The notes beneath the pieces were generated by a model that did not search any database, was not told the DNA's origin, and saw nothing but the letters and a program-made list of their open reading frames with translations. Positions 1 through 8,740 of a DNA stretch of 64,000 nt are shown here, one piece after another (positions within the stretch are counted from its first letter, which is position 1; every line of letters starts with the position of its first letter). The DNA lies in NCBI GenBank assembly GCA_022827345.1, contig JAJDTB010000009.1, forward strand, positions 242,492 to 306,491, in the 5' to 3' direction. The translations under genes and the position numbers were made by a program. The DNA is from Gemmatimonadota bacterium (lineage in GTDB: Bacteria; Gemmatimonadota; Gemmatimonadetes; Longimicrobiales; Gaopeijiaceae).

Positions 1-947
1 GTGTGGTGGTCGGCATGGCGCTGCATGTTGTAGTACAGCCAGTTCGTGAACTTGTACGCGGCACTCCAGGCGTGCCGGGGCTTCACCGGCTCGAACCTGC
101 CGTTGGGCATGCGTATGCGCCTGAGTCCGTAGTGCTGCACGTAGTTGCTGACCTTCATGGAGAAGACCACGCTGCCGCACATCACAAAGAACACGACTAC
201 GGCCCACACCCCGCCGATCCAGTAGATGAGCCCATACCAAACGCCCAATTCCACGATGTAGCGCCAAAACGCATTCGTGTGATGCCAAATCGGGAGCTGA
301 CGCCGGGCAAGTCGGCGGCGTTCAAACCGCCAGGCGCCCAGAATGTTGCTCGCCACCTCTCGGGGAAGGTATTGCCAGAAGCTCACCCCCTTCGGCGCGG
401 ACCCGGGGTCCAGGGGCGTACACACGCGCGGATGATGGATGTACACGTGCTCGGTCGCGTAGTGCGGGTAGGAGACGGAAGCCAGCAGAAACTCGCCGAG
501 CCGGCGCTCCCATAGGGCACGCCGATGAACCAGTTCGTGACCCACGACAAAGACCGTTTGCGCGACCATGGCCAGGATGCCGGCCATAAGCCCGATTTCC
601 CAGAAGGCAAGGTGGTCGCCGATCAGCATCTGCCATAGCGCGAACACGAAGACGACCGGCCAGAACGCCGCCCACAACCAGAGCGAGAGCTTGTACAGGA
701 ACAACTGGCTCTCGCGGGTCGTGGCCGGATCCATGTTCCGTTCCTCCACGCCGAAGACCCTGTCGAACTGGTCTGCGAGCATGAAGAAGACAAACGGAAC
801 CGCAATCCACCAACCGCCGTAGATGGCGGCGGCCACTACGAGCGGGAAGATGACAAGAGGAACGAAGTGCGGGAGAGCGTTCGAAACCGAGGGCTCGACT
901 ACCCGCGCGCCCAGGGTTGCCGAGGCGCTCGCACTACGTGCTTCCAT
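1..947 (-). CDS. AlkB-like membrane diiron monooxygenase (3' end outside window)
   Basis: Reading the minus strand from an ATG at 945-947 gives 315 residues that run off the window edge. The AlkB / alkane-hydroxylase histidine set is visible in order: GHELVHRR (about residues 136-143), EHVYIHH (166-172), a NYVQHYG motif, and QRHADHH at the very edge. Several hydrophobic segments lie between them. A GGAGGG Shine-Dalgarno sits 8 nt upstream of the ATG. Family members use a diiron centre and an electron donor (rubredoxin or ferredoxin) to hydroxylate aliphatic or aromatic carbons in the membrane. Its start faces the RiPP precursor gene across a 236-bp intergenic region, so it is inferred to be a tailoring oxygenase of that locus or a supplier of an oxidised lipid building block. 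The substrate cannot be read from the sequence. Confidence 0.85.
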   Translation of the reverse strand, partial: MEARSASASATLGARVVEPSVSNALPHFVPLVIFPLVVAAAIYGGWWIAVPFVFFMLADQFDRVFGVEERNMDPATTRESQLFLYKLSLWLWAAFWPVVFVFALWQMLIGDHLAFWEIGLMAGILAMVAQTVFVVGHELVHRRALWERRLGEFLLASVSYPHYATEHVYIHHPRVCTPLDPGSAPKGVSFWQYLPREVASNILGAWRFERRRLARRQLPIWHHTNAFWRYIVELGVWYGLIYWIGGVWAVVVFFVMCGSVVFSMKVSNYVQHYGLRRIRMPNGRFEPVKPRHAWSAAYKFTNWLYYNMQRHADHH

Positions 948-1101
948 CCTGAATTCCCTCCACCATGTGATTCAATACACGGAACGTGTCCAGTCCAAGC
1001 TGGTCAGGCCACCTGCCGCCGCACAAGGTCCTGAAAGTAACCCGGGGTCGCACTTCCGCCCGCCGAGCGAACCGACCGCCCGGCCCGGGATCACGTATGA
1101 C

Positions 1102-1130
1102 TTGCTTTCAGCGCGGGTGGCGTGTACGAT
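1102..1130 (+). promoter_or_regulatory. Sigma70-like promoter for the RiPP precursor
   Basis: TTGCTT at 1102-1107 and TACGAT at 1125-1130 are separated by exactly 17 nt. This places transcription start near 1137, about 47 nt before the precursor start codon. It is a moderate match judged by eye; no transcript data exist. Confidence 0.4.
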
Positions 1131-1183
1131 TCCATTGTACTGTGCTGTCCAGGTTATTAGTTCCACAATGACGGGAGAATGCC

Positions 1184-1435
1184 ATGAGAAGCGGAGACGA
1201 AATGTTGCAGCAAATCGTCGAGAAGTCCGCGTTGGACACGGACTTTCGGCAACGGCTGCTTGCGGATCCAAAGAACACGATCAGTGGGGAATTGGGCATT
1301 ACGATCCCCGAGTCGATGAGTATCAGGGTCCATGAGAGCGACATGCAGACGGTGCATCTCGCGTTGCCGCCGGATCCGACCATCACCGAGGAGCAGCTCG
1401 AAGCCATCTCGGCCGGCCTCTGCTGCTGCTGGTAG
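1184..1435 (+). CDS. NHLP-leader RiPP precursor peptide with CCCW C-terminus
   Basis: This 83-residue peptide has a nitrile-hydratase-alpha-like leader: FRQRLLADPK, then an acidic helix, a GITIPE turn, the VHES/HLALPP strand, and EEQLEAISAG at residues 69-78. It ends with Leu-Cys-Cys-Cys-Trp and a TAG stop. NHLP leaders are normally cut after a Gly/Ala pair (GG, GA or AG), so ISAG followed by LCCCW predicts a five-residue core. A GGGAGA Shine-Dalgarno precedes ATG 1184; ATG 1202 (residue 7) is an alternative start. The neighbouring YcaO cyclodehydratase acts on Cys/Ser/Thr in related pathways, the halogenase could act on the terminal Trp, and the C39 transporter could remove the leader. The TGC-TGC-TGC-TGG core could vary by slippage. 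Leader class is well supported; the core boundary is inferred. Confidence 0.88.
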   Translation: MRSGDEMLQQIVEKSALDTDFRQRLLADPKNTISGELGITIPESMSIRVHESDMQTVHLALPPDPTITEEQLEAISAGLCCCW

Positions 1436-1570
1436 GGCCCGGAGTCGGCGCGTAGTCGACGGACGACGCAACATCGACATCGATCCTTCCTGGCTATTCG
1501 CCTCTCAGAGCGCCCTGCCACTCCGGTGCCTCGGCACTCTCCTTGGCACGCGAACTTCCGGAACGGGACA

Positions 1571-2845
1571 CTAGCAGCCAAGACCCTGGGACACCTGGGC
1601 ATAGCTGGTGAGGGGGACCGCGCACATCCGATCCCAGTCCTCCCGGTCGATGAAGGATCGATTCAACAGTTCGATCATCTCGTCGAACTCGTGGAGCGCG
1701 GAGCACCCCACCACCTCGGGGTCCGCCGCCTTCCGGTGTAGCGGCCAGGCGCGATTACGGGCATGGCGCCAGAATCGGCTGTCGTACCTGGAGCCGCACG
1801 AGTAGTGCCAGCCGACGAACAGGCCGTAGCGGAGCAGGTTGTTGATGAGGAACCGATTGACTACGGGCGCGTCGCGCTCGAGATGCTCCGGCGGACGGCT
1901 TAGGCGGGTCCGGAGCACCATCCCGATCTGCAGTTGGGCGGATACGATCGCCGTTGCCTCGAGGGGCTCCATGAAGGCTGCTGCGTTGCCGATGCGGGCC
2001 ACTGCGCCGTCGTAGATCCGACGGTGGACGAAGTTGGGAAACCCGATGACGGCGCGCTGCTCGAACTCCGATACGCCGTCGGTCTCGAGCAACCTGTCGA
2101 AATCCGACTCGACTTCGGCCAGATTCGACAGGTCTCCGTTGAAGACGTACCCGTAGGATGTGTGCGCGGTGAGCGGAATAACGAATACCCAGCCGTGTGG
2201 GCGCGCAACCGCGCGCGTGTAGGTATGCTGTAACACCGGCCCTTCCCGCTCTTCGCTGAAGACCGCCGGACAGCGGCGGATGACGGCCGTATCGGTGGGG
2301 ATGAAGGGAAGGTCGATGTGCTGGTCGGGATGGAGTTTCCCGGGAAACCCGCGTGCATCGAACACCAGGTCGTAGCGTTCCGGCGGCCGGCCCTCGAACT
2401 CCACTCGCGCACCGCCATTCACCCTGGTGATATCGAGCACCTTCGCGTCGATGTGACGCGCGCGCGTGCCTTCGTGGAGCAGGTCCGCCATCAGGTCGGC
2501 GGACAGGTGGTAGGCGTAGGACACCTGCTGCGGCGTGAAGTAGTGGGTGAAGTCGCGATCGCGCCGGCCCCATCCCTCGAACGCGACACCGTACTTGCGA
2601 GTCCCGCTCAGGCGCTGCTGGACGGTTTCGTGCGGCAGGTTCGTCAGCTGCTGCAGCTCCTGAACGAGGCTCGGCCAGCTGCCTTCACCGACTCCGATGA
2701 CCGGGATCCGCGAGTCGTAGATGTGGTGCAGCTCGTGGTCGCCGTCGGGGTGCTGACGCGTTACGCTCGCGGCCGCCAGGGACCCTGCGGTCCCGCGCCC
2801 GACAACCGCGACCTTCCGTAGGGACTCGCTGCCCGGTTGTATCAC
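1571..2845 (-). CDS. Flavin-dependent tryptophan-halogenase-like enzyme
   Basis: This 424-residue FAD protein has a GRGTAG nucleotide loop at residues 16-21 and a GVGEGSWP motif matching the GxGEATxP of PrnA/RebH. Lys84, in RKYGVAF, aligns with the catalytic Lys79 of PrnA. FMEPLEATAI aligns with the FLEPLESTGI active-site loop, retaining the key Glu. The diagnostic WxWxIP is present as GWVFVIP, so the second Trp is Phe. These enzymes use FADH2, O2 and halide to make HOCl, which the Lys relays to an indole or other arene. No flavin reductase is adjacent. The GTG at 2845 has GGGGAGG upstream; a GTG at 2899 would add 18 unconserved residues. The gene lies between precursor and transporter genes on the opposite strand, converging on the precursor, whose C-terminal Trp is the obvious candidate substrate (inference). 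Confidence 0.85.
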   Translation of the reverse strand: MIQPGSESLRKVAVVGRGTAGSLAAASVTRQHPDGDHELHHIYDSRIPVIGVGEGSWPSLVQELQQLTNLPHETVQQRLSGTRKYGVAFEGWGRRDRDFTHYFTPQQVSYAYHLSADLMADLLHEGTRARHIDAKVLDITRVNGGARVEFEGRPPERYDLVFDARGFPGKLHPDQHIDLPFIPTDTAVIRRCPAVFSEEREGPVLQHTYTRAVARPHGWVFVIPLTAHTSYGYVFNGDLSNLAEVESDFDRLLETDGVSEFEQRAVIGFPNFVHRRIYDGAVARIGNAAAFMEPLEATAIVSAQLQIGMVLRTRLSRPPEHLERDAPVVNRFLINNLLRYGLFVGWHYSCGSRYDSRFWRHARNRAWPLHRKAADPEVVGCSALHEFDEMIELLNRSFIDREDWDRMCAVPLTSYAQVSQGLGC

Positions 2846-2951
2846 CCCTGATGGCCTCCCCGCCCGTCGACTGTCGGGACTCGTCAATGTGCCGCGCACA
2901 GCAAGCTAACGCGATCGCCGCATCCGCGTTGGGCCGCTGCGCCGACGCGAT

Positions 2952-2965
2952 TACACTGTAGTGTA
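2952..2965. promoter_or_regulatory. Palindromic candidate operator before the RiPP export/maturation operon
   Basis: TACACT-GT-AGTGTA is a perfect 6-bp inverted repeat in the AT-richer gap between the divergent halogenase and membrane-fusion-protein genes. It overlaps the most upstream possible GTG of the latter, which argues against that start. It is a candidate repressor or activator site for the long plus-strand operon; the regulator is unknown. Confidence 0.35.
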
Positions 2966-3032
2966 TACCTTAACAGACTGTCTGAATGGTGCGAAGCACC
3001 GGGCGGGATCGGTCGGTCCCTGCTCGGTCGTG

Positions 3033-3605
3033 ATGAGGAGGCCATACGGAGTCGTGTTCAACAATCCACTTGGTTCGTTTCACGATACCGTTGCCGAAGC
3101 AAAGCAAGAACGCGAACAACTCGACAGGCTGCTGACCGTCTCCACGCCGCGAGAGCGCCTGCTTGTCACGGTCATCGCTCTCCTGTTGGTCACCTCGATC
3201 GCATGGCTCCTGTTCGGCAGCGCAGCCCGCAGCCTTGCGTTCGACGGCGTGCTCGACGAGCCCGGCGAAAGCCTGTCCGAAGCCGCCCGGTCCGTGCAGG
3301 CGCTGGTCTGGATCGAGAACGACGTTCTGCCCGAGATCACGGTCGGGATGCCGACGGTGATCGAGCTGGGCATGGACGATGGAGAAGCGGAGACGATCGG
3401 TGGAGAGATTGCGGCGATTGCCGCCGTTCGCCTGCCCGGGCTTCCGGCGGCTTTCGAGTCCGCAGCGCCGGTGTCGGTCCACCGCGTCCACATAGCGCTC
3501 GACGAAAGTCGTGACTTGTCTTCCATTGCGGGTCGGAGGTGCCGGATCGTCATCGAAATCGGCACACGGTCTCCGATCGCACTTCTGCGACCGGGGCGAC
3601 CATAG
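3033..3605 (+). CDS. Minimal HlyD-like membrane-fusion protein of the NHLM exporter
   Basis: About 190 residues. A charged N-terminus (HDTVAEAKQEREQLDRLL) is followed by one transmembrane helix (LLVTVIALLLVTSIAWLLF) and a periplasmic part containing PEITVGMPTVIEL. The latter resembles the beta-barrel segment 'GMPVRIE' of HlyD/NHLM secretion proteins. A terminal 'CRIVIEIG..SPIALLRPG' strand resembles the membrane-proximal end. The long coiled-coil hairpin and lipoyl domain of full-length family members (about 400 residues) are absent. ATG 3033 is taken as start; GTG 3054 with GAGGAGG at 3035-3041 is an alternative. It stops 2 nt before the peptidase-transporter gene, so the two are probably cotranscribed. 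Assignment rests on context and short motifs. Confidence 0.6.
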   Translation: MRRPYGVVFNNPLGSFHDTVAEAKQEREQLDRLLTVSTPRERLLVTVIALLLVTSIAWLLFGSAARSLAFDGVLDEPGESLSEAARSVQALVWIENDVLPEITVGMPTVIELGMDDGEAETIGGEIAAIAAVRLPGLPAAFESAAPVSVHRVHIALDESRDLSSIAGRRCRIVIEIGTRSPIALLRPGRP

Positions 3606-3607
3606 GC

Positions 3608-5788
3608 ATGCAGGCCGCCGCAGGGTTCGAAAAGCAGAGGATATCCACGCCAATTGTGTTGCAGGTGCATGCGTCGGAATGCGGTGCCGCCTGCCTCGGC
3701 AGCGTGCTCGGCCACTTCGGACGCTGGGTTCCGCTGACCGAACTGCGGGAAAAATGCGAAGTGAGTCGAGACGGGAGCAGTGCGGCGAGCATCGTGCGCG
3801 CCGCCAGACACTATGGTCTCGAATGCAGCGGACTCAGTCTGCGCGCCGATCTGCTGAAAAGACTGCCGTTGCCGCTGATCGTGTTCTGGCAATTCAGCCA
3901 TTTCCTCGTCCTCGAGGGGTTCGACAGTCGCAACGTCTATCTCAATGACCCGTCCACGGGGCGGCGCAAGCTCTCCGCCGAGGAGTTCACCCGGGGCTAC
4001 AGTGGAATCGCGCTGCGATTCAAGCCGGGACCCGACTTCAAACCCGGCGGTGAACGGCCCGGACTGCTCAGACAACTGCACACCCTGCTCGCCGGATCAT
4101 GGGGCGTGCTCACATGGGTGATCGCCAGCGGCCTCATGTTGACGTTGCTGGCCCTGATTGTACCCGCATCTCTGGGCGTATTCGTGGACGATGTGATGGA
4201 CGACCGGGGGCCTTGGGGCGGCATCGTGACGGCCCTGCTTGGCGGCGGCGTCCTCGTCTACATCCTCTCCCTGCTCAAGCACCGGTTCCTGAAGCGACTC
4301 GCAGTCCGGATTTCGGTGACCGGCTACAGTCGAGGCCTGTCGCGGCTGCTGCGGTTGCCGGTGGAGTTCTTTGAACACCGGCTCGTGGGCGATCTGACGG
4401 ATCGAGTCTCGTCCATCGACAGAATCGCGAGGAATCTGACGGAGCAGTTTCTCGTGCTCATCATCGACATGGGAATGAGCGCCGTGCTGCTTGTCGCCAT
4501 GTTGGCCTACGATGTACGGCTCACACTGGTCGTGCTCGCTCTGGCCGTCATGCATGGCGTGCTGGCACACTTTCTGAACGGCCTCAGAGCCGTTCGAAGC
4601 CAGGCGATGAGGCGCGAACAGGGACTGCTGATCGGCATCGGCATGCAGATGCTGAGCCATGCCGACAACCTGCGCATGACGGGATCGGACGACCATTTCT
4701 TTTCGCGCTGGAGCGGTTACCAGGCGCGTGAACTGCATGCGCGCCAGCGCTACTCGGAGCTGGGTTCCGTCAATGCCGCGCTTCCGGGTCTGATCGCCGC
4801 CCTGCGAAGCGCGGCGATACTGGGCGTCGGCGGAAGTCTGGTCCTGGCCGGGCAAATGACCTTGGGGGCGCTGGTCGCGTTCTACATCCTGGGCGAGATG
4901 TTTCTGGCGCCGATCGGGCGATTCCTGGAGTTCGCCGAGAAGCGCCAGGCACTCGAAACCGATCTGCAGCGACTCGAAGACATCTCCAGGACCGCCGAGG
5001 ACCCCGACCTCATCCGCCGAAGTCCGCAGTCGCAGTCGATTCCCACCTTCAAGGGCCGGCTTCAGCTCGCCGGCCAGCTTGAGCTGCGGGACGTCACCTT
5101 CGGGTTCAACAAGAGCCGGCCGGCTCTGATCAAGGACTTCAACCTCCTGATCAGGCCGGGGCAGCGGGTTGCCGTGGTCGGTCCCAGCGGTTCCGGCAAG
5201 TCGACCCTCGCGCGCCTGATTGCCGGTGTCTACCAGCCCTGGTCGGGCGACATCCTCTTCGATGGCCATCGGCGCGATGAGATTCCCGACGGGGTGCTGC
5301 GGCAGTCCATCTCCATGGTGGATCAGGAGGTGGTGCTCTTTGCCGCGTCCGTGCGCGACAACATCACCCTGTGGAACCCCGCGGTTCCGGACGAGGCCAT
5401 CTTCGCGGCGGCGCGCGATGCCCGGATCCATGACGAAATCCTGCTTCGGCCGGATGGGTACTCCACCAGGGTCGAGGAAGGCGGCGCGAATTTCAGCGGC
5501 GGCCAGCGGCAGCGGCTGGAGATCGCCCGCGGGCTGGTGGGCAATCCCACGCTGCTCATTCTGGATGAGGCCACCAGCGCCCTCGATGCGGCGACGGAGG
5601 AATACGTCGATGATGCCCTGCGACGCCGCGGTGTCACCTGCCTGATCGTGGCGCACCGGCTGAGCACCGTGCGGGACAGCGACGAGATCATCGTGCTCGA
5701 CAAGGGCGTCGAAGTGCAGCGCGGGACGCACGACGAGCTGATGGGGGATCGGGACGGCACCTACTACAAACTGGTCAGATCCGGCTGA
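3608..5788 (+). CDS. NHLM-type ABC transporter with C39 leader peptidase
   Basis: A three-domain, 726-residue exporter. The N-terminal C39 double-glycine peptidase has QVHASECGAAC (catalytic Cys25), the His motif HFLVLEG and the Asp motif NDPSTGRR. A six-helix permease spans about residues 155-430. The ATPase has Walker A GPSGSGKST, signature FSGGQRQRLEIA, Walker B LLILDEATSALD and switch His IVAHRLST. Such proteins remove the leader after a Gly/Ala pair and pump the core across the inner membrane. ATG 3608 lies 2 nt after the membrane-fusion-protein stop and just before the conserved peptidase start. The stop overlaps the next start (TGATG), so the two transporter genes are translationally coupled. 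It is the natural partner of the AG-ending precursor leader. Confidence 0.93.
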   Translation: MQAAAGFEKQRISTPIVLQVHASECGAACLGSVLGHFGRWVPLTELREKCEVSRDGSSAASIVRAARHYGLECSGLSLRADLLKRLPLPLIVFWQFSHFLVLEGFDSRNVYLNDPSTGRRKLSAEEFTRGYSGIALRFKPGPDFKPGGERPGLLRQLHTLLAGSWGVLTWVIASGLMLTLLALIVPASLGVFVDDVMDDRGPWGGIVTALLGGGVLVYILSLLKHRFLKRLAVRISVTGYSRGLSRLLRLPVEFFEHRLVGDLTDRVSSIDRIARNLTEQFLVLIIDMGMSAVLLVAMLAYDVRLTLVVLALAVMHGVLAHFLNGLRAVRSQAMRREQGLLIGIGMQMLSHADNLRMTGSDDHFFSRWSGYQARELHARQRYSELGSVNAALPGLIAALRSAAILGVGGSLVLAGQMTLGALVAFYILGEMFLAPIGRFLEFAEKRQALETDLQRLEDISRTAEDPDLIRRSPQSQSIPTFKGRLQLAGQLELRDVTFGFNKSRPALIKDFNLLIRPGQRVAVVGPSGSGKSTLARLIAGVYQPWSGDILFDGHRRDEIPDGVLRQSISMVDQEVVLFAASVRDNITLWNPAVPDEAIFAAARDARIHDEILLRPDGYSTRVEEGGANFSGGQRQRLEIARGLVGNPTLLILDEATSALDAATEEYVDDALRRRGVTCLIVAHRLSTVRDSDEIIVLDKGVEVQRGTHDELMGDRDGTYYKLVRSG

Positions 5789-8727
5789 TGCGGGACACGA
5801 GGCCGGAACACACGTCGATTGCGGAACTCGCCGCCAGCGCCGGCGAGTCCGTGCCCTGCGCCGGCAACCAGCCCGTGAAGCTCGACGACCCGGACACCGT
5901 CTGGTTCATCGACCAGGGCGCCGTCAATCTGTTCCTGGTCGAATACCGGGACGGGGTGGATCATGCGGCACCGCAGCACCTGCTCCGCCGCGAAGCGGGC
6001 TGGTTGCTGCCGGGCGTCGCACCGAACGAACCACGCGAGGGGGAAGGCACCACCCTCAGCCTGGTCGCCAAGGGATCGCCGGGCACCATTCTGAAGCGCC
6101 TGCCGGCATCCCTGCTGGCCGAGGTCGATCCGGCGGAGCTGGCGGAACAGACGGATACATGGCTGACCGCGATTACGGACACGCTCTCGCGCTTTGCGAG
6201 TCACCGTCCGCGTCCGACTGCGCTGGCCGAGCCCGGTCTGACACGGAGCCTGGCCCCCTGTACGCTCTCCGTACGGCGAGGCGTCGTATGGGTATCCCAA
6301 CCGCCGCGCGGCGCCAGCCTCTTCATGGACCTGGTCGACAAGGCGGGACTTGCCGAAGGGAGCGGCCCACACGAAGCGGTGATACCGCTGACGCGGGCAA
6401 GCTGGCTCACGCTCTCGGACGAGGTGACGCTCTCGGCCTGTTCGACCGGGACACTGGCACGGCAGGGCACCCTGCTCCCGGCGCTCGCGTCCTTTCACGC
6501 GGTTGCCTTCGCCGTGGAGCGCCTGAACCGCGTACTGGCCGTCGTCGACCATGCGAATCTCGAACGCGCGCGGACCACGAGCCGCTACACGGCCGAGAGA
6601 GCTGCGCGGACGCGGCTCTTCAACATCTATGATCTGCCGATCGACCGGGACGTGAGTGTCGAGGACACTTCGCTGGCGGAGGCGCTGCAGGTGATCGGAC
6701 GCCGTGAAGGGATCGACTTCAAGATCCCCGTGCGACCGGGATCCTCCGGCGCCCCGGTCAGGCTCGTTGACGTTCTCGACGCGTCAGGCGTGCGTGCCCG
6801 GCGCGTGCGCTTCAAGAACGAGGGCGCCTGGTGGCGAGGCGACAGCAACGCGATGCTGGCATTCCGCGCCGAAGACGGCCAGCCTGTGGCGCTCCTGCCG
6901 GGATGGTTCGGGCGCTACCGTGAATTCGACCCGGTCAGCAAGCGCGGTGTCCGGATGACGGCGGATCGTGCCGCCGCGCTGGCGGACGAGGCCTGGATGT
7001 TCTACCGGCCGCTGCCCGTGGGGGACGTGAGGCCGGCGGACCTGCTGCGATTCGCGCTGCATGGATCGGCCGCGGATCTGGCGCGGCTGGTGATGGCCGG
7101 CCTGCCGGGCGGCCTGATCAAGCTGGTGCCCGCACTCGCGCTGGGGTTCGTCGCGAACCAGGCCGCGGGCGGCGGAACCGGCGGAGCGCTCTATCCCGCG
7201 GCCGTGGCGGTGGCGGGCTTCGGCCTTCTCGGCGCCCTGCTGCACCTGTTTCAGAGCACGGCCATGACGCGGCTAGAGGGGCGCTCGGCTTCGCGCGTCG
7301 AAGCGGCCTTCTGGGACCGCCTCATGCGCCTTCCGCCACGCATTCTGCGCCGCCATCCGTCGGGCGATCTGGCCATGTCGGGGATGACGTTCCAGAGTCT
7401 TCGCGACGGGGTGCAGGGCGTCGTTGCCGACGGCCTGCTATCGATCCTTTTTCTGCTTCCGGTTCTTGGCGTCATCTTCCTCTACGATGCCACCCTCGGG
7501 ACCGTCGCCCTCGCCTTCAGCCTGGCTTCGCTCCTGATCACGGTTGTCTTCGGGCTGCGTCGGATTCCCCCTTGCGGGCGGATGATCCGCGCGGCGCGGC
7601 GCGTCTCCGGCCGACTGTTCCAGATCGTGGGCGGCATAAGCAAGCTGCGTGTGGAAAACGCGGAAGCGTCGGCTTTCGCCATGTGGGCGCGGGATTACCG
7701 GGAGCAGAAACGCGCCGAGCTCGAGATTGACGCGCTCGAGGGACATTCGCGCGCATTCGGCGCCGCGCTCCCCTTTCTTGCCGCCGGGGTCCTGCTGGCG
7801 GTCGTGGCCGTGGGCGACGGGGACCTTCCGGTCGGCGATTTTCTCGTCGTCTACCTCGTCTTCACCGCCTTCCAGTACGCCATCGCCCGGCTCGGCGAGT
7901 CCCTTGGCACGGTCGCCGCCATGCTTCCCGCGTTCGACCAGATGCGCCCGCTCCTCGCCGCGGTTCCCGAGACCGAGGTCGAAGGAGCGCCGGTCGAGTA
8001 TCTGGGCGGCGACATTCTCTTCGACCGCGTTTCCTACCGGTACGATACCGACGGGCCGCTGGTCCTCGACGATGTCACGATCCACGCGCGCCCCGGGGAG
8101 TTCGTCGCGATCGCGGGCGAGTCCGGTGCCGGCAAGAGCACCCTCTTCCGGCTGGCGCTCGGCGTCGACCGGCCCACCGCCGGCGCGGTCTACTACGATG
8201 GGCGCGACCTGAGGCACCTGAACCTGAAACAGGTGCGCCGCAGAATCGGCGCGGTGCCGCAATCCGTCGGGCTTCATCCCCTCGATCTCTGGGACAATCT
8301 GGTCGGTCACAACGACCGGGTGGCGAGCGACGAGGCATGGGCGGCGGTGCGAGTCGCCGACATCGAAGAAGAGATCAGGGCCATGCCCATGGGCATGATG
8401 ACGATGGTCGGCACGAGCGGGAACGTCCTGTCGGGCGGCGAGAGTCAACGTGTCACCATCGCCCGGTCGGTGATCGGCAATCCGCAGATCATGCTCTTCG
8501 ACGAGGCCACCAACTGGCTGGACAACGAGAGCCAGGCCAGGGTGATGCGGAACCTCACCGCCCTGACTTCGACCCGGGTTGTCATCGCGCACCGCCTGTC
8601 CACGCTGCAACAGGCCGATCGCATCTACGTGCTGCAGGCCGGAAGGATCGTACAAAGCGGCTCTTTCGACGAACTCATGGAGGGCGACGGGGTGTTCAGG
8701 GAACTGGTGAGAAGACAGGTCGCCTGA
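5788..8727 (+). CDS. NHLM-type ABC transporter, second subunit (no peptidase)
   Basis: 979 residues. A long cytoplasmic N-terminal region (about 1-410; segments such as RRGVVWVSQPPRGASLFMD) is typical of the second ABC protein of NHLM bacteriocin clusters. It is followed by transmembrane segments (about 430-720) and an ATPase with Walker A GESGAGKST, signature LSGGESQRV, Walker B IMLFDEATNWLD and IAHRLST. It has no C39 Cys/His motifs. In NHLM systems the two ABC proteins occur side by side and are thought to form a heterodimer, with cleavage supplied by the other subunit. The start ATG overlaps the previous stop by one base. The stop lies 13 nt before the next gene, with GGAGAC as its ribosome site. 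Confidence 0.9.
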   Translation: MRDTRPEHTSIAELAASAGESVPCAGNQPVKLDDPDTVWFIDQGAVNLFLVEYRDGVDHAAPQHLLRREAGWLLPGVAPNEPREGEGTTLSLVAKGSPGTILKRLPASLLAEVDPAELAEQTDTWLTAITDTLSRFASHRPRPTALAEPGLTRSLAPCTLSVRRGVVWVSQPPRGASLFMDLVDKAGLAEGSGPHEAVIPLTRASWLTLSDEVTLSACSTGTLARQGTLLPALASFHAVAFAVERLNRVLAVVDHANLERARTTSRYTAERAARTRLFNIYDLPIDRDVSVEDTSLAEALQVIGRREGIDFKIPVRPGSSGAPVRLVDVLDASGVRARRVRFKNEGAWWRGDSNAMLAFRAEDGQPVALLPGWFGRYREFDPVSKRGVRMTADRAAALADEAWMFYRPLPVGDVRPADLLRFALHGSAADLARLVMAGLPGGLIKLVPALALGFVANQAAGGGTGGALYPAAVAVAGFGLLGALLHLFQSTAMTRLEGRSASRVEAAFWDRLMRLPPRILRRHPSGDLAMSGMTFQSLRDGVQGVVADGLLSILFLLPVLGVIFLYDATLGTVALAFSLASLLITVVFGLRRIPPCGRMIRAARRVSGRLFQIVGGISKLRVENAEASAFAMWARDYREQKRAELEIDALEGHSRAFGAALPFLAAGVLLAVVAVGDGDLPVGDFLVVYLVFTAFQYAIARLGESLGTVAAMLPAFDQMRPLLAAVPETEVEGAPVEYLGGDILFDRVSYRYDTDGPLVLDDVTIHARPGEFVAIAGESGAGKSTLFRLALGVDRPTAGAVYYDGRDLRHLNLKQVRRRIGAVPQSVGLHPLDLWDNLVGHNDRVASDEAWAAVRVADIEEEIRAMPMGMMTMVGTSGNVLSGGESQRVTIARSVIGNPQIMLFDEATNWLDNESQARVMRNLTALTSTRVVIAHRLSTLQQADRIYVLQAGRIVQSGSFDELMEGDGVFRELVRRQVA

Positions 8728-8740
8728 CTGGAGACATCCG

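Noticed and set aside
2..813. Several short frames on both strands at the left edge
   Set aside because: The AlkB-like frame, which runs off the window, contains all conserved histidine motifs; the others are its shadows.
4097..5731. Long open frame antisense to the first ABC transporter
   Set aside because: It mirrors the GC-rich codons of a clear transporter gene and has no family motif or ribosome site. The same applies to long antisense frames over 7438-8829, 10153-12912, 26117-27592 and 27753-29180.
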